The notes: generated from the letters alone by a model not told the origin. Counted from the first letter of the stretch, positions 31,879 to 44,655 are shown. The stretch is DNA of 64,000 nucleotides from Zygnema cylindricum (GCA_037447655.1 JBBHKE010000475.1:62001-126000); one strand, 5' to 3'. Translations and numbers: made by a program.

Positions 31879-33144
31879 TTAAGCAATTTTTTTTGAAATC
31901 TCGTGTTTTCGAAAACATTGAGCTGTCGTATGGCTTTGATATTCATACGCCTCGCATGTCGTGTTAAGAGTAGGAAACTTTGCCCGCAAATCAGCATGAA
32001 TGTTCTGATAGTTCAACAAAAAAAGCGTAATTCGACGATTTTTTTGAATTTCCACCTGCTGTGCATCTAATGTGTCACCTCTTTTCTCGTTGTCGTGACC
32101 TCCACCATCTTTCCCATTTCTTTGATCACTAACTCCACGTACCATGTTCCGAGCATTTCGTTCGACGTCAATCTTTGCCCTGTTAGCTACTAACTCAACT
32201 GATAAAGGTCTCGAACATTTTTGCCAACCATGTCCAACCTGTCCACAATTGTAGCATGAGAATACAATCTGTGTATCCGCTCTATGAAATTGCGGATTTG
32301 GCTCTGCCACTCTTTTCTATTTCATTGCCCGTGGTATGGGAGCATTCAATTCAGCATTGGTGACAAAAAGAGTGTTGGATCCTAAAAATACTTCCTCTTT
32401 ACGAACTTTCCCTGTTATGGTCCTCTCCTGAACTTCTCGATCAACAAAGTGGTGATGGTATTTGTGAGCAACTGTAGCAAGATCAAAAGAAATTATAGGA
32501 AAGCCATTGAAAGCTTACAGCGCAGTCGAATTTTCTAAATTTCGGGTCGTTTTTAGGTCAAGAGATTTCGACAACGCGTGTTCAAACTTAGCAATTATCA
32601 ACGAATTTTTAATATCTTGCTGAGTTCGAACACAAAGGTTAGCAAGGCGGTTGTACATAGTGAGAGGAGTTTCATTAGGCTTCTGTTTAAGTTCATCCAA
32701 CTCTATCATGGGAGCCTCATCTCGCTCCGTATACTAAGTCTCTCTTATACCTAGTAATGTAGTATAAGGTTGGGAATTCGCCTCCATGTTCGTAGAAGTA
32801 ATAGCGTCATACACTTACTTCTTCATCTAAGAGTAAGCTAATGTCTCATCACATAACTTATCATCAAACGTGTACGTGGCTGAAATAGGGTGATAGATGG
32901 TTGCATCGAGATCAGCCACATAAGTAACATAGGCCTGGTCCAAAGTCGGATTCAAATTTTTGGTTGTTGGAGCAGTTAAGCAAGTCTTTCTCTCGATATA
33001 ATTTGACAAAGTCCCTCTTGCCAATCGATCTAGTATCATCGGATATAACATTCGCAGTAAGTGGGTCGGAACGACACCTTTTCGTGAGCATTCATGGAAA
33101 GAAAGACTCCAGATAGTAGGAACTTTCGTGTTTGAAAGAGACAA
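31879..33144 (-). pseudogene. Gypsy gag remnant
   Basis: Three minus-strand frames (33144-32827, 32709-32515, 32310-31879) give a gag-like N-terminus, a central helical piece (LKQKPNETPLTMYNRLANL) and a CCHC zinc knuckle (CYNCGQVGHGWQKC), then a polar basic tail. Stops separate the frames. The gag knuckle packages RNA in active elements. Confidence 0.75.
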
Positions 33145-36100
33145 ACATAGATCTCACCTAGAAAGTCTCTCACCTCAAAACGACATAAGTAGGAGACTTT
33201 ACCAAAATAGAGTCATACAAGTGGTAGAGAATGACACCACGTTTCAAGTGTTACCGAATAGCACCACATCGAGTAGTTTCGCCTCAAAACGGTTGGAAAC
33301 CACGACAAAGAAAATCTGTAGAGAAATCACCAAGAGTACTCCAAATCAAATGAGCACTCTATCATCAACAATCTGCAAGTAGGACGAGACTAACGTTCTG
33401 AAACAAAAAGCCATAGTGATCATCAGTCAAGCAAAACAAGGGGAGACAGATCGCACACTAACCATGCATGTTGATACAAGAAAGCAAACAACAAAAGAAT
33501 GTAGCACGAGCGAACAAAAAGTTCAAACAACAAAAGAATGTAGCACGAGCGAACAAAAAGTTCAAAGGGAGACAGATCGCACACAAACCCTGCATGTTGA
33601 TAAAAAAAAGCAAGCAACAAAAGAATGTAGCACCACGAACAAAAAGTTCAAAAGATTGCAGGTTTAAAAAACATGACCTCAACAAACAGAGGGAATCGAA
33701 TGCATGTCAAAGAGGGAGAAAAACAAGAAAAAGACTCGAAACCTTACCTTAAGAATCCTGAAACAGCGAGAGGAGATCCCAAGCGAGATGACAAAAAATG
33801 TGGTAGTCAAGAGAGAACCAGAAACATTCTCTCAGTTATCGTCTAACTAGGTAGCACGGACAATGTCCTAAGAACTAGCTCTAATAATAAGATAGTCGAA
33901 GATCTGCATAATGAGAGAGGGGTCAGAAATCAGTTTTTCTGATCGTTAAAACCATGATAACAAAAGCCATGCAGAAAGTGGAATAGTTGCAGAAAAACCC
34001 GAAGGTAGCAAACCACATGCTAGACATTTTAGAAAAACAAAGAGTTTAAGGAAATTTTGCAGTAGAAGCATTGGTGAGCAAGAGGTAGAGAGAAGACAAA
34101 AAAAAAAAAAACATTACATAGAAAAAAAAAATGCAACTGTGGGAGAAAAGAGAAAGAATCAAAAGACGAAAGGCTGAACTTACTAACCTGCGTGCACACG
34201 ATCAGAAGTACAGATGACTAGGATAACTAAAGTCACCACCATCATTCTCATGTTCCCACCTCAATCAATGGGAGGAAGATTGTTTCGGCATCCGAAACTC
34301 AAAAAATCTGTCAAAAATGCCATTGGAGAAAGCAAGTAAAGTTAGTAAATCGGCGACATCAGTGTCAACTTTGACACAAAAGCCGAAAAGAAACAAAAAG
34401 GATCAAGGAAAACTCAAGCACGACTCAAATCAAAGGAGGAAAGAAAGTTTGAACATCTCAAAGAATCTTGGTAATAATACCACAAGGTGCGAAGATTGTT
34501 CCAAAATCGGCAAGCGGTGTCTTACCTCAAGCATAGAAGACAAGGCCGAATGAGATGAGGTGACATAAACTAGTTGGCTCTCTTAATACCTTATCCCTTG
34601 GAGATGGAGGAAGCGGACCTGCACACAAAGGTCCACAAGCAACATCAGAGGTGAAAATCAGGAAATCCAAATATCTGCCACGAAACATTCAAGTGAAGAA
34701 GATTGAAAAACAAAGAGTAAAAATCAAAAAAACTCTTAGTCTAGACTTGCAGCATACAAAAGAGCAAAAGAATGCAAGCATAAAGAGAGAATCAATTGAG
34801 AAATTACCTTACAGTTTGGCTATAGTGGGAGATTCCTTATCTCCTCTACTATGCACCTCACAAAAATCCAACGAGTTCACTATCAAATCTGCGAGCAAAG
34901 AAACCCAGATGTTTGAGGAGGTGAAAGAGTGTCAGGACATTCATAGAAGTATTGTTTGGAAAGAGCATGAAAGAAGATGGAATCAAACAAGCAGCCATGA
35001 AAAGAGTAAGTTACACTCACATTGAAGAAGAAAATCCGGAGGCTCAGATTCATCCACATTCGAGTTCATGCGCCAAACAGATGTAGATAAAGTGTCCAGC
35101 CATAAAAAACGCAGCGGAACGCGGGGAATAGCAAGAGGAAGAAAACCTAACCCTAATTCTTAACCTCACTTTAATGTCAATTTTTAGCATGCCGATTCAA
35201 AGAAATCTTATTAGAGACAAGCTGCGACTTAAAAAAAAGCAAAGAAAAAAAGAGAGAAAAGGTAGCTTTGGCACGGAAGATTAAGGAAAAAAAGAAAGTG
35301 TGAAATGAAACGCTAAAGAGAGAAGGCGAACCTAAAGAGGAGAGGGGAGAATAGGTACCAGACAGAGAAAGTTGGAAAAATTGTCCAAGCTCTAAAAAGT
35401 TGGCATAGGTACGATTGACGCCAACTCAAAAAATGATTTCATACTCGTGGATGGTACCTTCTCTAAAACGTGGCAAAAACGCACGATAGAATTAAAACCT
35501 TCAATTAAAACATTCGATTCAAATTTAACCGTACCGCAAAGTACATTAAAATCTTGGTCAAATGAGACTTCGCCATGTGCGCCGCCAAGAACGCATACGA
35601 TGTCACGACACCAAAGTTTTTTATTTGTGGGCGACGGCTCATTGAGCGACGAAACTTACTTGAAACATAGGATTGGCGACAACCACGCGACGTTGGAATT
35701 CGCGATCGTTATCCGCACCGTTAGAACAAAGTCAATGAACAACGAGCGCTGTTTGATTTCACTGACAAATTTCTCCCATGCATATCAAGAAATTTTAACG
35801 GACGAAAACCCTTCTAAATTATCAATGGTTGAGGACCATCCAAATAGAGACCAACGAGGTCCATTCGAAGAGATGTTAAAACCCACGCTGAGATTATCGA
35901 TGCCATGAACTTGGAAATTTACGAAACCAAAGATCGACAGATAAAGGAATCTCGAGCTCACTGACCACGCAGATGAGCTTCACGTGTCTAATGACGAAAG
36001 AATAATATCGGATTCCAAAGTTTACATGAAAAATTTGTCAGCATGTGACGAAACAATTTAACATGCGAATGTGGGAGGAAATTTCGAACCTTCCAAATTT

Positions 36101-36251
36101 CACCCCGTACAGGTTCACAATTCGAACAGATACGCGACAATTTTCACAAGCACGGATCAGTGCGACTTTTTACGGGCGACTTCGAATCGACCCAAAGTTA
36201 TTTTCAAAACCATCTTTTACGCGAACCCATATTGCAACAAACTCGAGTGGG
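33145..36251 (+). mobile_element. Probable internal region of a diverged LARD-like element
   Basis: Purine-rich plus-strand DNA rich in K/E/R/N codons with no pol domains, like the interior of the element at 48216-53956. Short frames (34317-34553, 34651-35025, 35447-35908, 36045-36371) show no recognised family. 33486-33575 has a 45-bp unit present twice (caaaagaatgtagcacgagc ...). It ends at aaactcgagtgggat, a polypurine-like tract matching cctcgagtgggag before the LTR at 53201. Its left limit and any 5' LTR are undefined. Confidence 0.45.
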
Positions 36252-36870
36252 ATTGTTGATTTTATAGGCTATTTTGGTCAATATCGGTCTTGCCGATTTT
36301 GTGTGACCAATGTCACATCGTGGGACAAAATTACTTGTATGGACGAACGTCAAGATTCGGACGACGTATAGTCATACGATTTCAACAATCATGTAGTTGT
36401 AAATAGTCTCGTACACACTAACAAACTTGTGTAGGCTTGATTTCACTTGACCACATCAAAGTTTGTTTTATTCATACAGATGGCACTAAAGTACAAAAGC
36501 ACTCAGAATAAAGAAAATGAATACCTTTCATCCATCAATTAGAAAGGAAGTCAAACATAGAGAAAAGACAAAAAGTAGAATAGATTTGGCTTTATTGATA
36601 AAGTCTTTTGTAAACAAATCGTCCTAAAAAAACCATTAATGAAAGCTACGGCTATTCCGAGATTCTATCTTGTCTATTCTGTCTATTTGCTATTCATATC
36701 TCTCACTACTCCAAACCCTTCCTATGTCTATTTATTTTTTGTGACTCCCTTAGCCCCATCTGAGTGTATTGACCTGTAGTAGGTCCAATCTGTTTTTTGC
36801 TGCGAGGGATTCCTCCAATCGTTCAGATGGTTGTCCAAAACAACACATTATAGGCCCACCACCATCCTCG
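36252..36870 (+). repeat. Diverged LTR of the LARD-like family
   Basis: Beginning tgttgattttatagg, it aligns by landmarks with the LTRs at 48216 and 53201: a start after a ctcgagtggga tract, ttggctttattgataaagtc in the middle, and ttataggcccaccacc near the end. It is far more diverged than those two are from each other. Confidence 0.5.
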
Positions 36871-36886
36871 GGTATTTCTTTCATAC

Positions 36887-37430
36887 ATTAGAAGGCACAC
36901 TTTTGCCTTCTTGGAATTTCTCTCTCTGTGTGTATTCATTCCAATATTTCATCAAGGAAAATCTCCTCAAACTTCTCATCGAGTGTCTCCTACTCGTCTT
37001 CATTCACTTGTGACGGGCTAGGGGAACTAGTGCAGCCCCCCAACCCGCGAAAGAATGGGAGCTCTCATCTACGTGTTGAATATTACGCGTCTCGAGATTT
37101 CCACTGCCGGCTCCATTTATAGCCAATTATTGCACAAGCGAAACAAAAAACATTGTATTGTAGTTAAGAGGGTGTTGTAATACCTTAAAAAAACAGAAAA
37201 CTCTACGTTGAAATTGGAATAAAAACAAGCAAGTGTTAAAATTCATGGTTATAGCGGTCCACATTGGGGAGATGAAATAACCACAAAAAAATCCACAACT
37301 ATAAGAGTAAATTGGGCTAGTAAGCTCTAAAAAACAACGACAATCTTCACCATGAATTCAAACAATATCGTTGCGGGCGCCACTGTCCAAAATGTTATTT
37401 GGTTGAAAGCATTTTTAAAAAGATAGGGTT
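36887..37430 (-). repeat. Direct repeat A flanking copia integrase fragment
   Basis: Shares with 38388-38952 a long ordered series of landmarks: cttttgccttcttggaattt, cttcattcacttgtgacggg, gaatattacgcgtctcgaga, attgtattgtagttaagag, and gctagtaagctc. It may be an LTR/leader unit or a duplicated coding segment of a copia-like element; the translations are weakly conserved. Confidence 0.6.
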
Positions 37431-37521
37431 TTATTCGGATGTAACAGCTTTGTCAATTTGTTGTTTTTTTGTTTTATTTTTAGTCTATTATTGTTCTTTC
37501 TTGCCCTTTTCTCTTTCAAAT

Positions 37522-38092
37522 TTAGTTGCAGATATAGATGGCATTTTCAGGTTTTTTCTTAGAATGTTCGTTGGCTTCTCTATCCATAGAGACCGGTTCA
37601 GTTATTTCTTTTCTCTTTTCGTCTAATATGGGAGGATTCTCTTTTTCCACTTGAGATTTTCTTTCTGTAGTACATGCATTGTCTCGATGAGTTATCTTGG
37701 GAGGATTATTTTTCTCCAATTTGTCTTGATGAGTTGTCTTGGGAGGATTATTTTTCTCCAATTTAGATTTTCCTTCGGTTCTACATGCATTGTCTCGGTG
37801 AGTTTTCTCTCGATACATCTTTTGCTTCAAAATTATGGTAAGTTCTAAATCTGATTTTGACAATTTTATTGTATTTGAAGAGATATACATTTTTTTTTCC
37901 ATCAATGACTATATATCTTTTTACATCATCGTCATATCCCACTAAGTAATTAAGTTTACCCTTTGCATCCATTTCATTTGCACAAGCTAAAAAAAATCCT
38001 TTCTTTAATTGCATAAGACAATCCAAAACATACACAGGATTCCCTTTTGCAGGCATAAAATATACCTCATTTTCAAAGCTAGCTATGATCAC
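37522..38092 (-). pseudogene. Ty1/copia integrase C-terminal fragment
   Basis: Minus-strand frames contain LACANEMDAKGKLNYLVGYD followed by DDVKRYIVIDGKK and then, in another frame, KKMYISSN, the conserved end of copia integrase that precedes RT. Downstream is a repetitive acidic/basic linker from tandem DNA units at about 37675-37765 (gtcttgggaggattattttt). Frameshifted and truncated on both sides. Confidence 0.7.
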
Positions 38093-38387
38093 AAATTTTC
38101 TAATTTTTATCTCAAATTCTTTACATTAAACACAGATATAGATATAATATTTTTGTTTAACAAAGCAATATAGAAAACATCTGATAAAGTCACTATGGAT
38201 GCATTCTCATCCTCTACCACCTTAAAGACTACCGATCCTTCTAAGCTAGTGGTGACATTCTCCCATCCCTATATTTTATCTCTACGGATCGAATCTTTCA
38301 CAGTTTTGTAAAACATTTTCTTGCTCTATATATATACATAGATGCTCTTGGGTCAATGATAAACTCATTATCGGGTGTTTTTTTTTT

Positions 38388-38952
38388 TTAGAATGCACAT
38401 TTTTGCCTTTTTGGAATTTCTGTGTCCATGTATATGCTTTCGAATTTTTCAACAAGAAAAAGCTCCTCAAACTCCTCATCTAGTATCTCCTCCTCGTCTT
38501 CATTCACTTGTGACGGGCAAGGGGAACTAGTGAAGTTCTCCCACCCGCGATGCAATGTGATCTCTTATCCATGAATTGAATATTACACGTCTCGACATCG
38601 CCACCGACGTCTAAATTTGTAGCCAAATTTTGCATAGGCCAGACAAACAACATTGGATTGCAGTTAAGAGAGTGTTGGAGTACCTTAAAAAAACAAAAAA
38701 ATACACTTTGACATTGGGAAAAAAACAATAAAATGTTAAAATTTATGCTTATAGCGGTGCATATAGGGAGATGAACTTACAAAAAAAACTTCACAACCGG
38801 TTATTTGTGTAACATCAACGATGTAAGCGTAAGTTAAGCTAGTAAGCTCAAAATAACGACGACACTCTTGACGATGTATGCAAAATATATGGGTGTCACC
38901 TCCACTGTCTAAGAAGATCTTTGGTTGATAGCATCCTAAAAGAGATAAGGTT
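38388..38952 (-). repeat. Direct repeat B flanking copia integrase fragment
   Basis: Partner of 36887-37430 in the same orientation, about 1.5 kb apart. The two differ by many substitutions and small indels, so the duplication is old. Confidence 0.6.
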
Positions 38953-40072
38953 CGTGCAATCTGCAAAGGGCTATAATTTTTAGGGACAGTTATAGTTGGT
39001 TAGCTCTAATTCAAAATCCTTAAATCATCCTAAGTCAAATCACATTTCTATGAGATATCACTTCGTGAGATAAGAGATTATAGCAAAAGCTGTAAAGTTT
39101 TTTTTAACTACTGATGAAAAAAAATGTAGTTGATATGCCTGCTAAGGCTGTAGGAAAAGACAAGTTAATCTCAAAACCCTAAAAAACAAAACACAAATAA
39201 ACTAGACTGGCCAACTTTTTTGAAGTACAAAAAAAGCTAACGAATAATAATCTTAAAGATATCATTATCATTAAAAAAATCAAAAAATAAAAGATAAGTG
39301 GCCATTTCGAAAAATTTGACTAATGTACTCTTCAACTACTACTCCCTGTCTTGATTCTCTAAGACCAAATAGGTTTAAGAGAATGTTATTGGCGCTTTGA
39401 GTTCTAACCCTCTACGGTTGATGAACATGTATACGTTAGAGTAAGCCGCCTTTAATTATTCAAAATATTTGATTTATAACTGACAATTTTACGGTTACGA
39501 CTTACACGGACCTGCATAATAACGTTCTTGTGCGTTAGTGGTGGGACATCTATTCGATGTGTGTTGAAAGATCTCGTACGAACCATTTTGTAAAACACAC
39601 ATGTATGTTTTTGCAAAATGTTTGATATGATTTCATTTATGGCAAATAACTTAACAAAAAAAACCACTTACCATTTCGAGGAAGGTTTGTAATCAACCGA
39701 AGTCTTAGAGTACACAAATCATTATAGAATCTAGTAGAAGAGTTGGTTTTATGTGGAGTGTTTGTTTTATGTGCGACACCGGGCAATTCTCCGATACACT
39801 AATTTGCTTTGTTTTTTTTACATGTTAAAAGAAAATAAATTCCTTTAGTATATACGATATTTTAGTGAGGGGAATCGCATTAAGATTGTGTCAGTTTTCA
39901 GTATGCATTTTTTGTCAAAACATCTAATTGTCCCCTACGTCTTATAATGCGGTGGACATTTAACACTTGGCAATTTTTTATCCGATCGCCATTTAGTGAA
40001 TGCGTTAGTTTTAGGCTATTTAGCTGTGCGTTTAAGATTTGACAAATATCATTCACAAAGAGAAAAAACAGA
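38953..40072. other. Intergenic, no supported gene
   Basis: AT-rich DNA without recognisable domains or strong repeats. Short frames at 39452-39667 and 39898-40080 look like chance openings. Confidence 0.4.
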
Positions 40073-40367
40073 ATAAACATCCATCTTTATTCATAAGGAC
40101 AATTTGTCCATTTTGTTTTAAATCAAACGTATTCCTAACTTTTTATAATCGGAATCCATAAATCTGCCTAAAACTATTATGTGTTTGTCTATCTCTACCC
40201 ACTCTAAGATCTAACTTAGTGACTTGTCTTATTTGAGTCCAGTGTTATTCTGCTCCGGTGTCGGAAGTCTGCTTAACTTGTCATATCTGAGTTTTTTGTT
40301 ATTCATCTCCGGTGTTATTGTGACATTGAGTCCGGTGTTATTCATCTCCGGTGTTATTGTGCTTAGT

Positions 40368-41336
40368 TGTAACAGGATTTCCTACCTCTCTGAAAATCCC
40401 ATTGCTACAAACAATTTCAACCACACATTCCACACATTGGAAAATACACATCCACATTGGAAAACACTCACATAAGGATAAACTTTAAATTAGAAGAAAC
40501 TTCTGTCCACATAAAATTAGCTTGGTCTCTTGCCCTCGTGGCTCAACCCTTCAAATTAAAGTGTTTCCTCTACTCTCCACTCTTAATAATTATATCTCTT
40601 AACTACTAAAACACTATTTAGTTAGTAAGAGATTTCAATGCAAAAATGCCTTTTCTCCAATTTGGTATTAATCGCTCAGGACCAAAATCAGCCGGAATTT
40701 CCACAAACTTTTCCAAAGGAAAAGATGTCTACTCTCCTCTTACACTTCACTATTTATCCATCATCGCCTTGGACTCGCCAGGCCAGAGTCAAAGCTCTGT
40801 TTTAACAGGCTTTTACCTGGGCCAATCAATGATCAGCAAAGACTCAGACTTACCAATGCAAAAACGTGCGAAATCTCTTACTAACTACTTAGCACTTTAC
40901 TAACCAATCAAACGTTATGTTTCACTACGTAACATTTACGTGCAAAAGTGCGCGCCAAACGAAACGCGACTTTGCACGATCGTGCGTAACAAATTTCGTA
41001 CGCGAAACTTTCTACGAAATTTTTTTAAGTGAAAGTGACGTTTCGTACTAAAATTTGTACGAAACGAACCACCGTGCATACTAAACGTTTCGTTAGAACT
41101 TTATGAAACGTACATGCGTAATTTCGGTACTAACTTGACCCTTAACCCGTTTCAATGATACCCATTTTGTTATTTAGACCCTACGCTGTCACTTAAATAC
41201 ACTTATCGCTATAAATTTTAAAATATAACTCCAAATAGCGTGATTCTTTCGCGGACTTCAACCAAATTTAGTACTCTATAATCATAATACCTAAATACCC
41301 CTTTATAAACAAGTTCGATCAGCTATTACTGTTACA
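40368..41336 (-). repeat. 3' LTR of the pol-deleted gypsy element
   Basis: 969 bp, beginning TGTAACAGGATTTCC and ending ATTACTGTTACA on the plus strand. It includes a cluster of ACGAAA/TTTCGT motifs at about 40920-41110, many in inverted pairs. Landmarks match 44658-45625 throughout, with scattered substitutions. Confidence 0.92.
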
Positions 41337-41355
41337 TCATCCCCTCCTTATTTTT
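41337..41355 (-). promoter_or_regulatory. Polypurine tract of the pol-deleted gypsy element
   Basis: The minus strand reads aataaggaggggatga immediately before the 3' LTR. A purine run in this position primes plus-strand DNA synthesis in LTR retrotransposons. Confidence 0.75.
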
Positions 41356-41384
41356 AACTGACCTCAGTTAAACACCTTTAATTC

Positions 41385-41585
41385 TCAAGACGGGACTTCT
41401 ATATTATTATCCCTCCAATACCTCTGTAAAAACTCAGAATTTTTATCCTCTAAAGTCAACTCATCCTCAGGCCTTCCTAGATAATGCACTTGCCAGAATA
41501 TAGTATCACCAACCTTGAATCTTTGACCAACCCAATCTATTACCCATCTGTGGACTTCAGGTTCTATAATTATTGAGGGATCCAA
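41385..41585 (-). pseudogene. Chromodomain fragment of gypsy pol
   Basis: The frame contains IIIEPEVHRWVIDW, FKVGDTIFWQVHYLGRPEDE and LTLEDKNSEFLQRYW. This fits the end of a chromovirus pol, where a chromodomain follows integrase and guides insertion to modified chromatin. Here it is joined directly to the N-terminal RT region at about 41590-41600, deleting the catalytic parts of pol. Confidence 0.7.
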
Positions 41586-41862
41586 TGCTCAAAGAAACTG
41601 TGTTTATAAATTCCTGTGACAAGAGGATTACATCCAGGTTCAAGGTTAATAATATGTTCTACATCTCGGAAAGGTGGCCTCTCGAGGGTAAGTCAATTGG
41701 GAAAACATCTCTAAATTCAAATATCAAATTTTTAGAAGCAGCATCAGATGTACTAATGTCAGTTACAAAATCAGATTTTTTGTTTTTCGAAAGTTTTAGT
41801 GGTGTCTGATTTAGCGATGACATCAATGTTAATGTTTCCCCCCCCCCCCTTTCATCAGTAAC

Positions 41863-42516
41863 TTACTCAGTTACTAATAACAAGAAAGCATGATTTGTTT
41901 TATCTTTTAAGTGCTTTTTAAATTGTTTGGCAGATATCAAACCTTCCACTCCCATTCTGGTTATGTTATTTATATGATTCCTATGCAATTTCTTAGGAGA
42001 TAATGCTTGCAAAACCTTCCAACCGTTTTCAGACCTCACTTTCAAGGTGTTAATTTCCCAATTAATTTGAGGTTTGTGTTCAGTTAACCAAGGCTTTCCC
42101 AAAATTAGTTCTTCACTTTCCAAATTTATTATTTCACACACAACTCTCATTTTATGACCCTGGATATCAACTTCTATCGTGTCACTTTGTAAGTCTAATG
42201 TGGACTTATTACCATTTGCCATTTGAACATGTAAAGGCTTTTCCCTTATGACAGTAGGAATTTTATTTTCCTCTACAAACTTATGTGAAATAAAATTATG
42301 TGTGGCACCTGAATCAACCATTAGTTTCAACGGTTTTCTTTCCACTAATGACTCGAATCTAATCAAACTGTGTCTGGTGTCATCATTACTTAACATTCCT
42401 AACATAGGTCTGTTGTTGAGAATTTCATCATAAGGATTCTTTAAACTATGCAGTGTAGTGAGAATCTTAATAAATTCAGCTATTCTAACTTTTCCATTCA
42501 TTAATTTGCCCTCCAA
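41863..42516 (-). CDS. Gypsy aspartic protease
   Basis: A 217-codon open frame holds LMVDSGATHNFISH, the active-site loop of a retropepsin with catalytic Asp intact, followed by HVQMANG and ELILGKPWL, the conserved second half. The enzyme would cleave the Gag-Pol polyprotein as a dimer. The frame closes with a stop at 41863, just before a C-rich run on the plus strand; further downstream, RT N-terminal words occur in other frames. The N-terminal 60 residues look like a gag-pol linker. Confidence 0.8.
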   Translation of the reverse strand: MEGKLMNGKVRIAEFIKILTTLHSLKNPYDEILNNRPMLGMLSNDDTRHSLIRFESLVERKPLKLMVDSGATHNFISHKFVEENKIPTVIREKPLHVQMANGNKSTLDLQSDTIEVDIQGHKMRVVCEIINLESEELILGKPWLTEHKPQINWEINTLKVRSENGWKVLQALSPKKLHRNHINNITRMGVEGLISAKQFKKHLKDKTNHAFLLLVTE

Positions 42517-42566
42517 AGTTAACTCTTTAACTTCTGGATCAGGTTGACTTAACTGAGGACTTTCAG

Positions 42567-43889
42567 TTAGTCTTTTCCATTTCCCACCTCTTGGGCTTCC
42601 TGCTCAGCTAGGTATAATGGGATATCCTCTTGGAGACCTTCATTTACATCGACTAATTTGAGAGAACCTTTATCTGTACAGTCTTTAGCGTAATGATTTG
42701 GACCTCCGCATTTGAAACAAGTGACTTTCTTTTTGGGATTTATGCAATCCCTACTAAAATATCCCATCCTCTCCACATTTATAACAGTTAATCTTTTTCA
42801 GTTGTGCACACTCAAATGCTCTATGACCCTTTTTTTGACAAATAGTGCATGTGGGGATGGTAAGGTTAGGCTTCTGGGCATTAATGTTTGGTTTAGGATT
42901 TTTAATGTACCCCCCTCTATTGTTAAATTTATTTCCTGCATTAACACTATGTCCACCCCTTTGATTTCCCCTAAAGATATTTTGCCTATTTACCAGACCA
43001 ACATTCAGACCCTTTTCAACAAATTCTTCCTCATCCCACTCTAGTACTTCATTCAAATTACCCATGAGTGATCGAGTTTCCCCATTATACCCCAACTGAT
43101 CCTCTAATTCCAATGACTTATCTTGTAATTCTTTCAAATTATTAAATTTTTGATGTTTTAGTTCGGATTTCAGTATAGGATTCAAATAGTTCAAGAAATG
43201 TAATTTAGCCATTTCATCAGTCAAACCTATGACATGAATACTAGATGAGTCAAATTCCACAATATAATCCTTCACAGATCCAGTCTGCTTACAATTCAGC
43301 CACTTTTCTTCCATTCTGGATTTAAAAGTGACAAACAAAAAACGCGATTTGATCGCGGTTTTAAGAGTTTCCCAATCAACATTATCAGGAATCAATTTAG
43401 AACTTCTCTGAGTATAATACCAAATCTGAGAATCACCTTTCAGACAGTTAACAGCAAAAGAAGTGTAATCATCACGATCGCAATTTCTAGACTCCAAATA
43501 ATATTCCATTTGAAAAATCCAAGCATCCAACTCATCAATCCTCTTACCATCAAACGATGGTACCTCACTAATAGATAATTTCAGATCCCTTATCTTCTTA
43601 GGTCTATCATGATCATCCTCCCTAAAACTGGCATTCCGTTACTACTCTCACCCTTTTGGTCATTCATATCATTCTTGGTCTAAATTAAGTTAATAAGTTC
43701 ATCTAATTTCTCATTTGAAACATTTCCATTTTCTTTGACAACTTTCAATTCACTTTTCAATTCGGAAATGGTTTCATCCTTAGCGGCAGCATGATTATTA
43801 AATCTTTTGACCAATTTCACAGTCCTCTTCTTCAACACATTCAACGCATTCTCCATTTCACGTTTCCATGCAGAATTTGCCATTATCAC
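42567..43889 (-). pseudogene. Gypsy gag with zinc knuckles, one frameshift
   Basis: Pieces on the minus strand: 43889-43680, a charged helical N-terminal frame ending in a stop; 43530-42754, the capsid-like gag domain (MDAWIFQMEYY, SQIWYY, KDYIVEFDS) and first knuckle CTICQKKGHRAFEC; 42776-42567, another frame with CFKCGGPNHYAKDC. The second knuckle, starting CYKCGE, is split by a frameshift at about 42760-42776. Gag forms the virus-like particle and binds RNA. The main domain is uninterrupted, suggesting recent activity or selection. Confidence 0.82.
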
Positions 43890-44639
43890 ACAATGAAATC
43901 AAGCAAAAGAAAGATAGAGTATAATTTCCCAATGAAATTTGATGGAGAGTTGAAGTCCTCAGATTGCTCCAATCCAAGACTTCTTCTGCTTAACAAATCC
44001 TTTGAAAAGATCAAAATCTGAGAAATTAAAAAGACATTGACAGTAAGTTAGAATAAATTCAAATATTCAATTCCCAACATTGAAACAGAAGGTAAAAATT
44101 TCCCCACATATTTTGTGATAGCAAAATTGAAAGCTTTTAAAGGTAAGATTTAACCATAAATTATGCAACAGCAAAATTGAAATCAATCAAAAGTAATAAT
44201 TTAGGGTTTGAAAAGTTTTGAGTCATTTCTAGACTCCTTTGCTCTTGAAGAAGTAAAGTACTCCACTTTTTTTCTCCTCGATTAGCAAATTTCCCAGTTC
44301 CCACTTCATCAGGATCTTTTACTCTCTAATCCTCACATCCTCACCCTTCATGGCTTCAAGCCCTCCCTCTAGACATGAATCATTGCTTAGAGAAGGCAAG
44401 TTTGTTTGGCCTCTAGGTAATTGGAGTGAGCTTCAGCGGTGGCTACACTGCCCACCCCGCTTTAGTCTTGAGGACCTAAGCACGCCCCACATCTAACCAG
44501 CGGCCACTGGCAATGTGGTCATTTAGTTTCCCTCCAATCCCCTACCACTCACATTGTGGTTCCACCAACCCGGGTCAGAGCACCCTCACCGGTCACGGAA
44601 GTCGATTTTCGGGTGAGCAAGCTTCTCTTTGGCTTTTAA

Positions 44640-44655
44640 CCAAGCTTTGTTACCA
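44640..44655 (-). promoter_or_regulatory. Primer-binding site (initiator tRNA-Met-like)
   Basis: Two bases inside the 5' LTR the minus strand reads TGGTAACAAAGCTTGG. It resembles the TGGTATCAGAGC sequence complementary to initiator tRNA-Met, the usual primer of plant LTR retrotransposons, with a few mismatches. Confidence 0.7.

Larger units (their letters stand above)
25121..33144 (-). mobile_element. Decayed Ty3/gypsy retrotransposon with DNA methyltransferase and PHD finger
   Basis: On the minus strand the order is: gag N-terminus (33144-32515), gag zinc knuckle CYNCGQVGHGWQKC (near 32260), aspartic protease (31192-30730), a foreign copia fragment (about 30660-30200), a cytosine-5 methyltransferase (29856-28729), reverse transcriptase (28427-27500), RNase H (27285-27013), integrase zinc-binding and C-terminal parts (26627-25832), and a PHD-like finger (25760-25377). 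Integrase after RNase H identifies Ty3/gypsy. Many stops and frameshifts, and YIDNL in place of the RT catalytic YIDDL, show that it is dead. A 5' LTR was not found; a 3' LTR-like repeat lies at 25167-25365. Confidence 0.85.
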
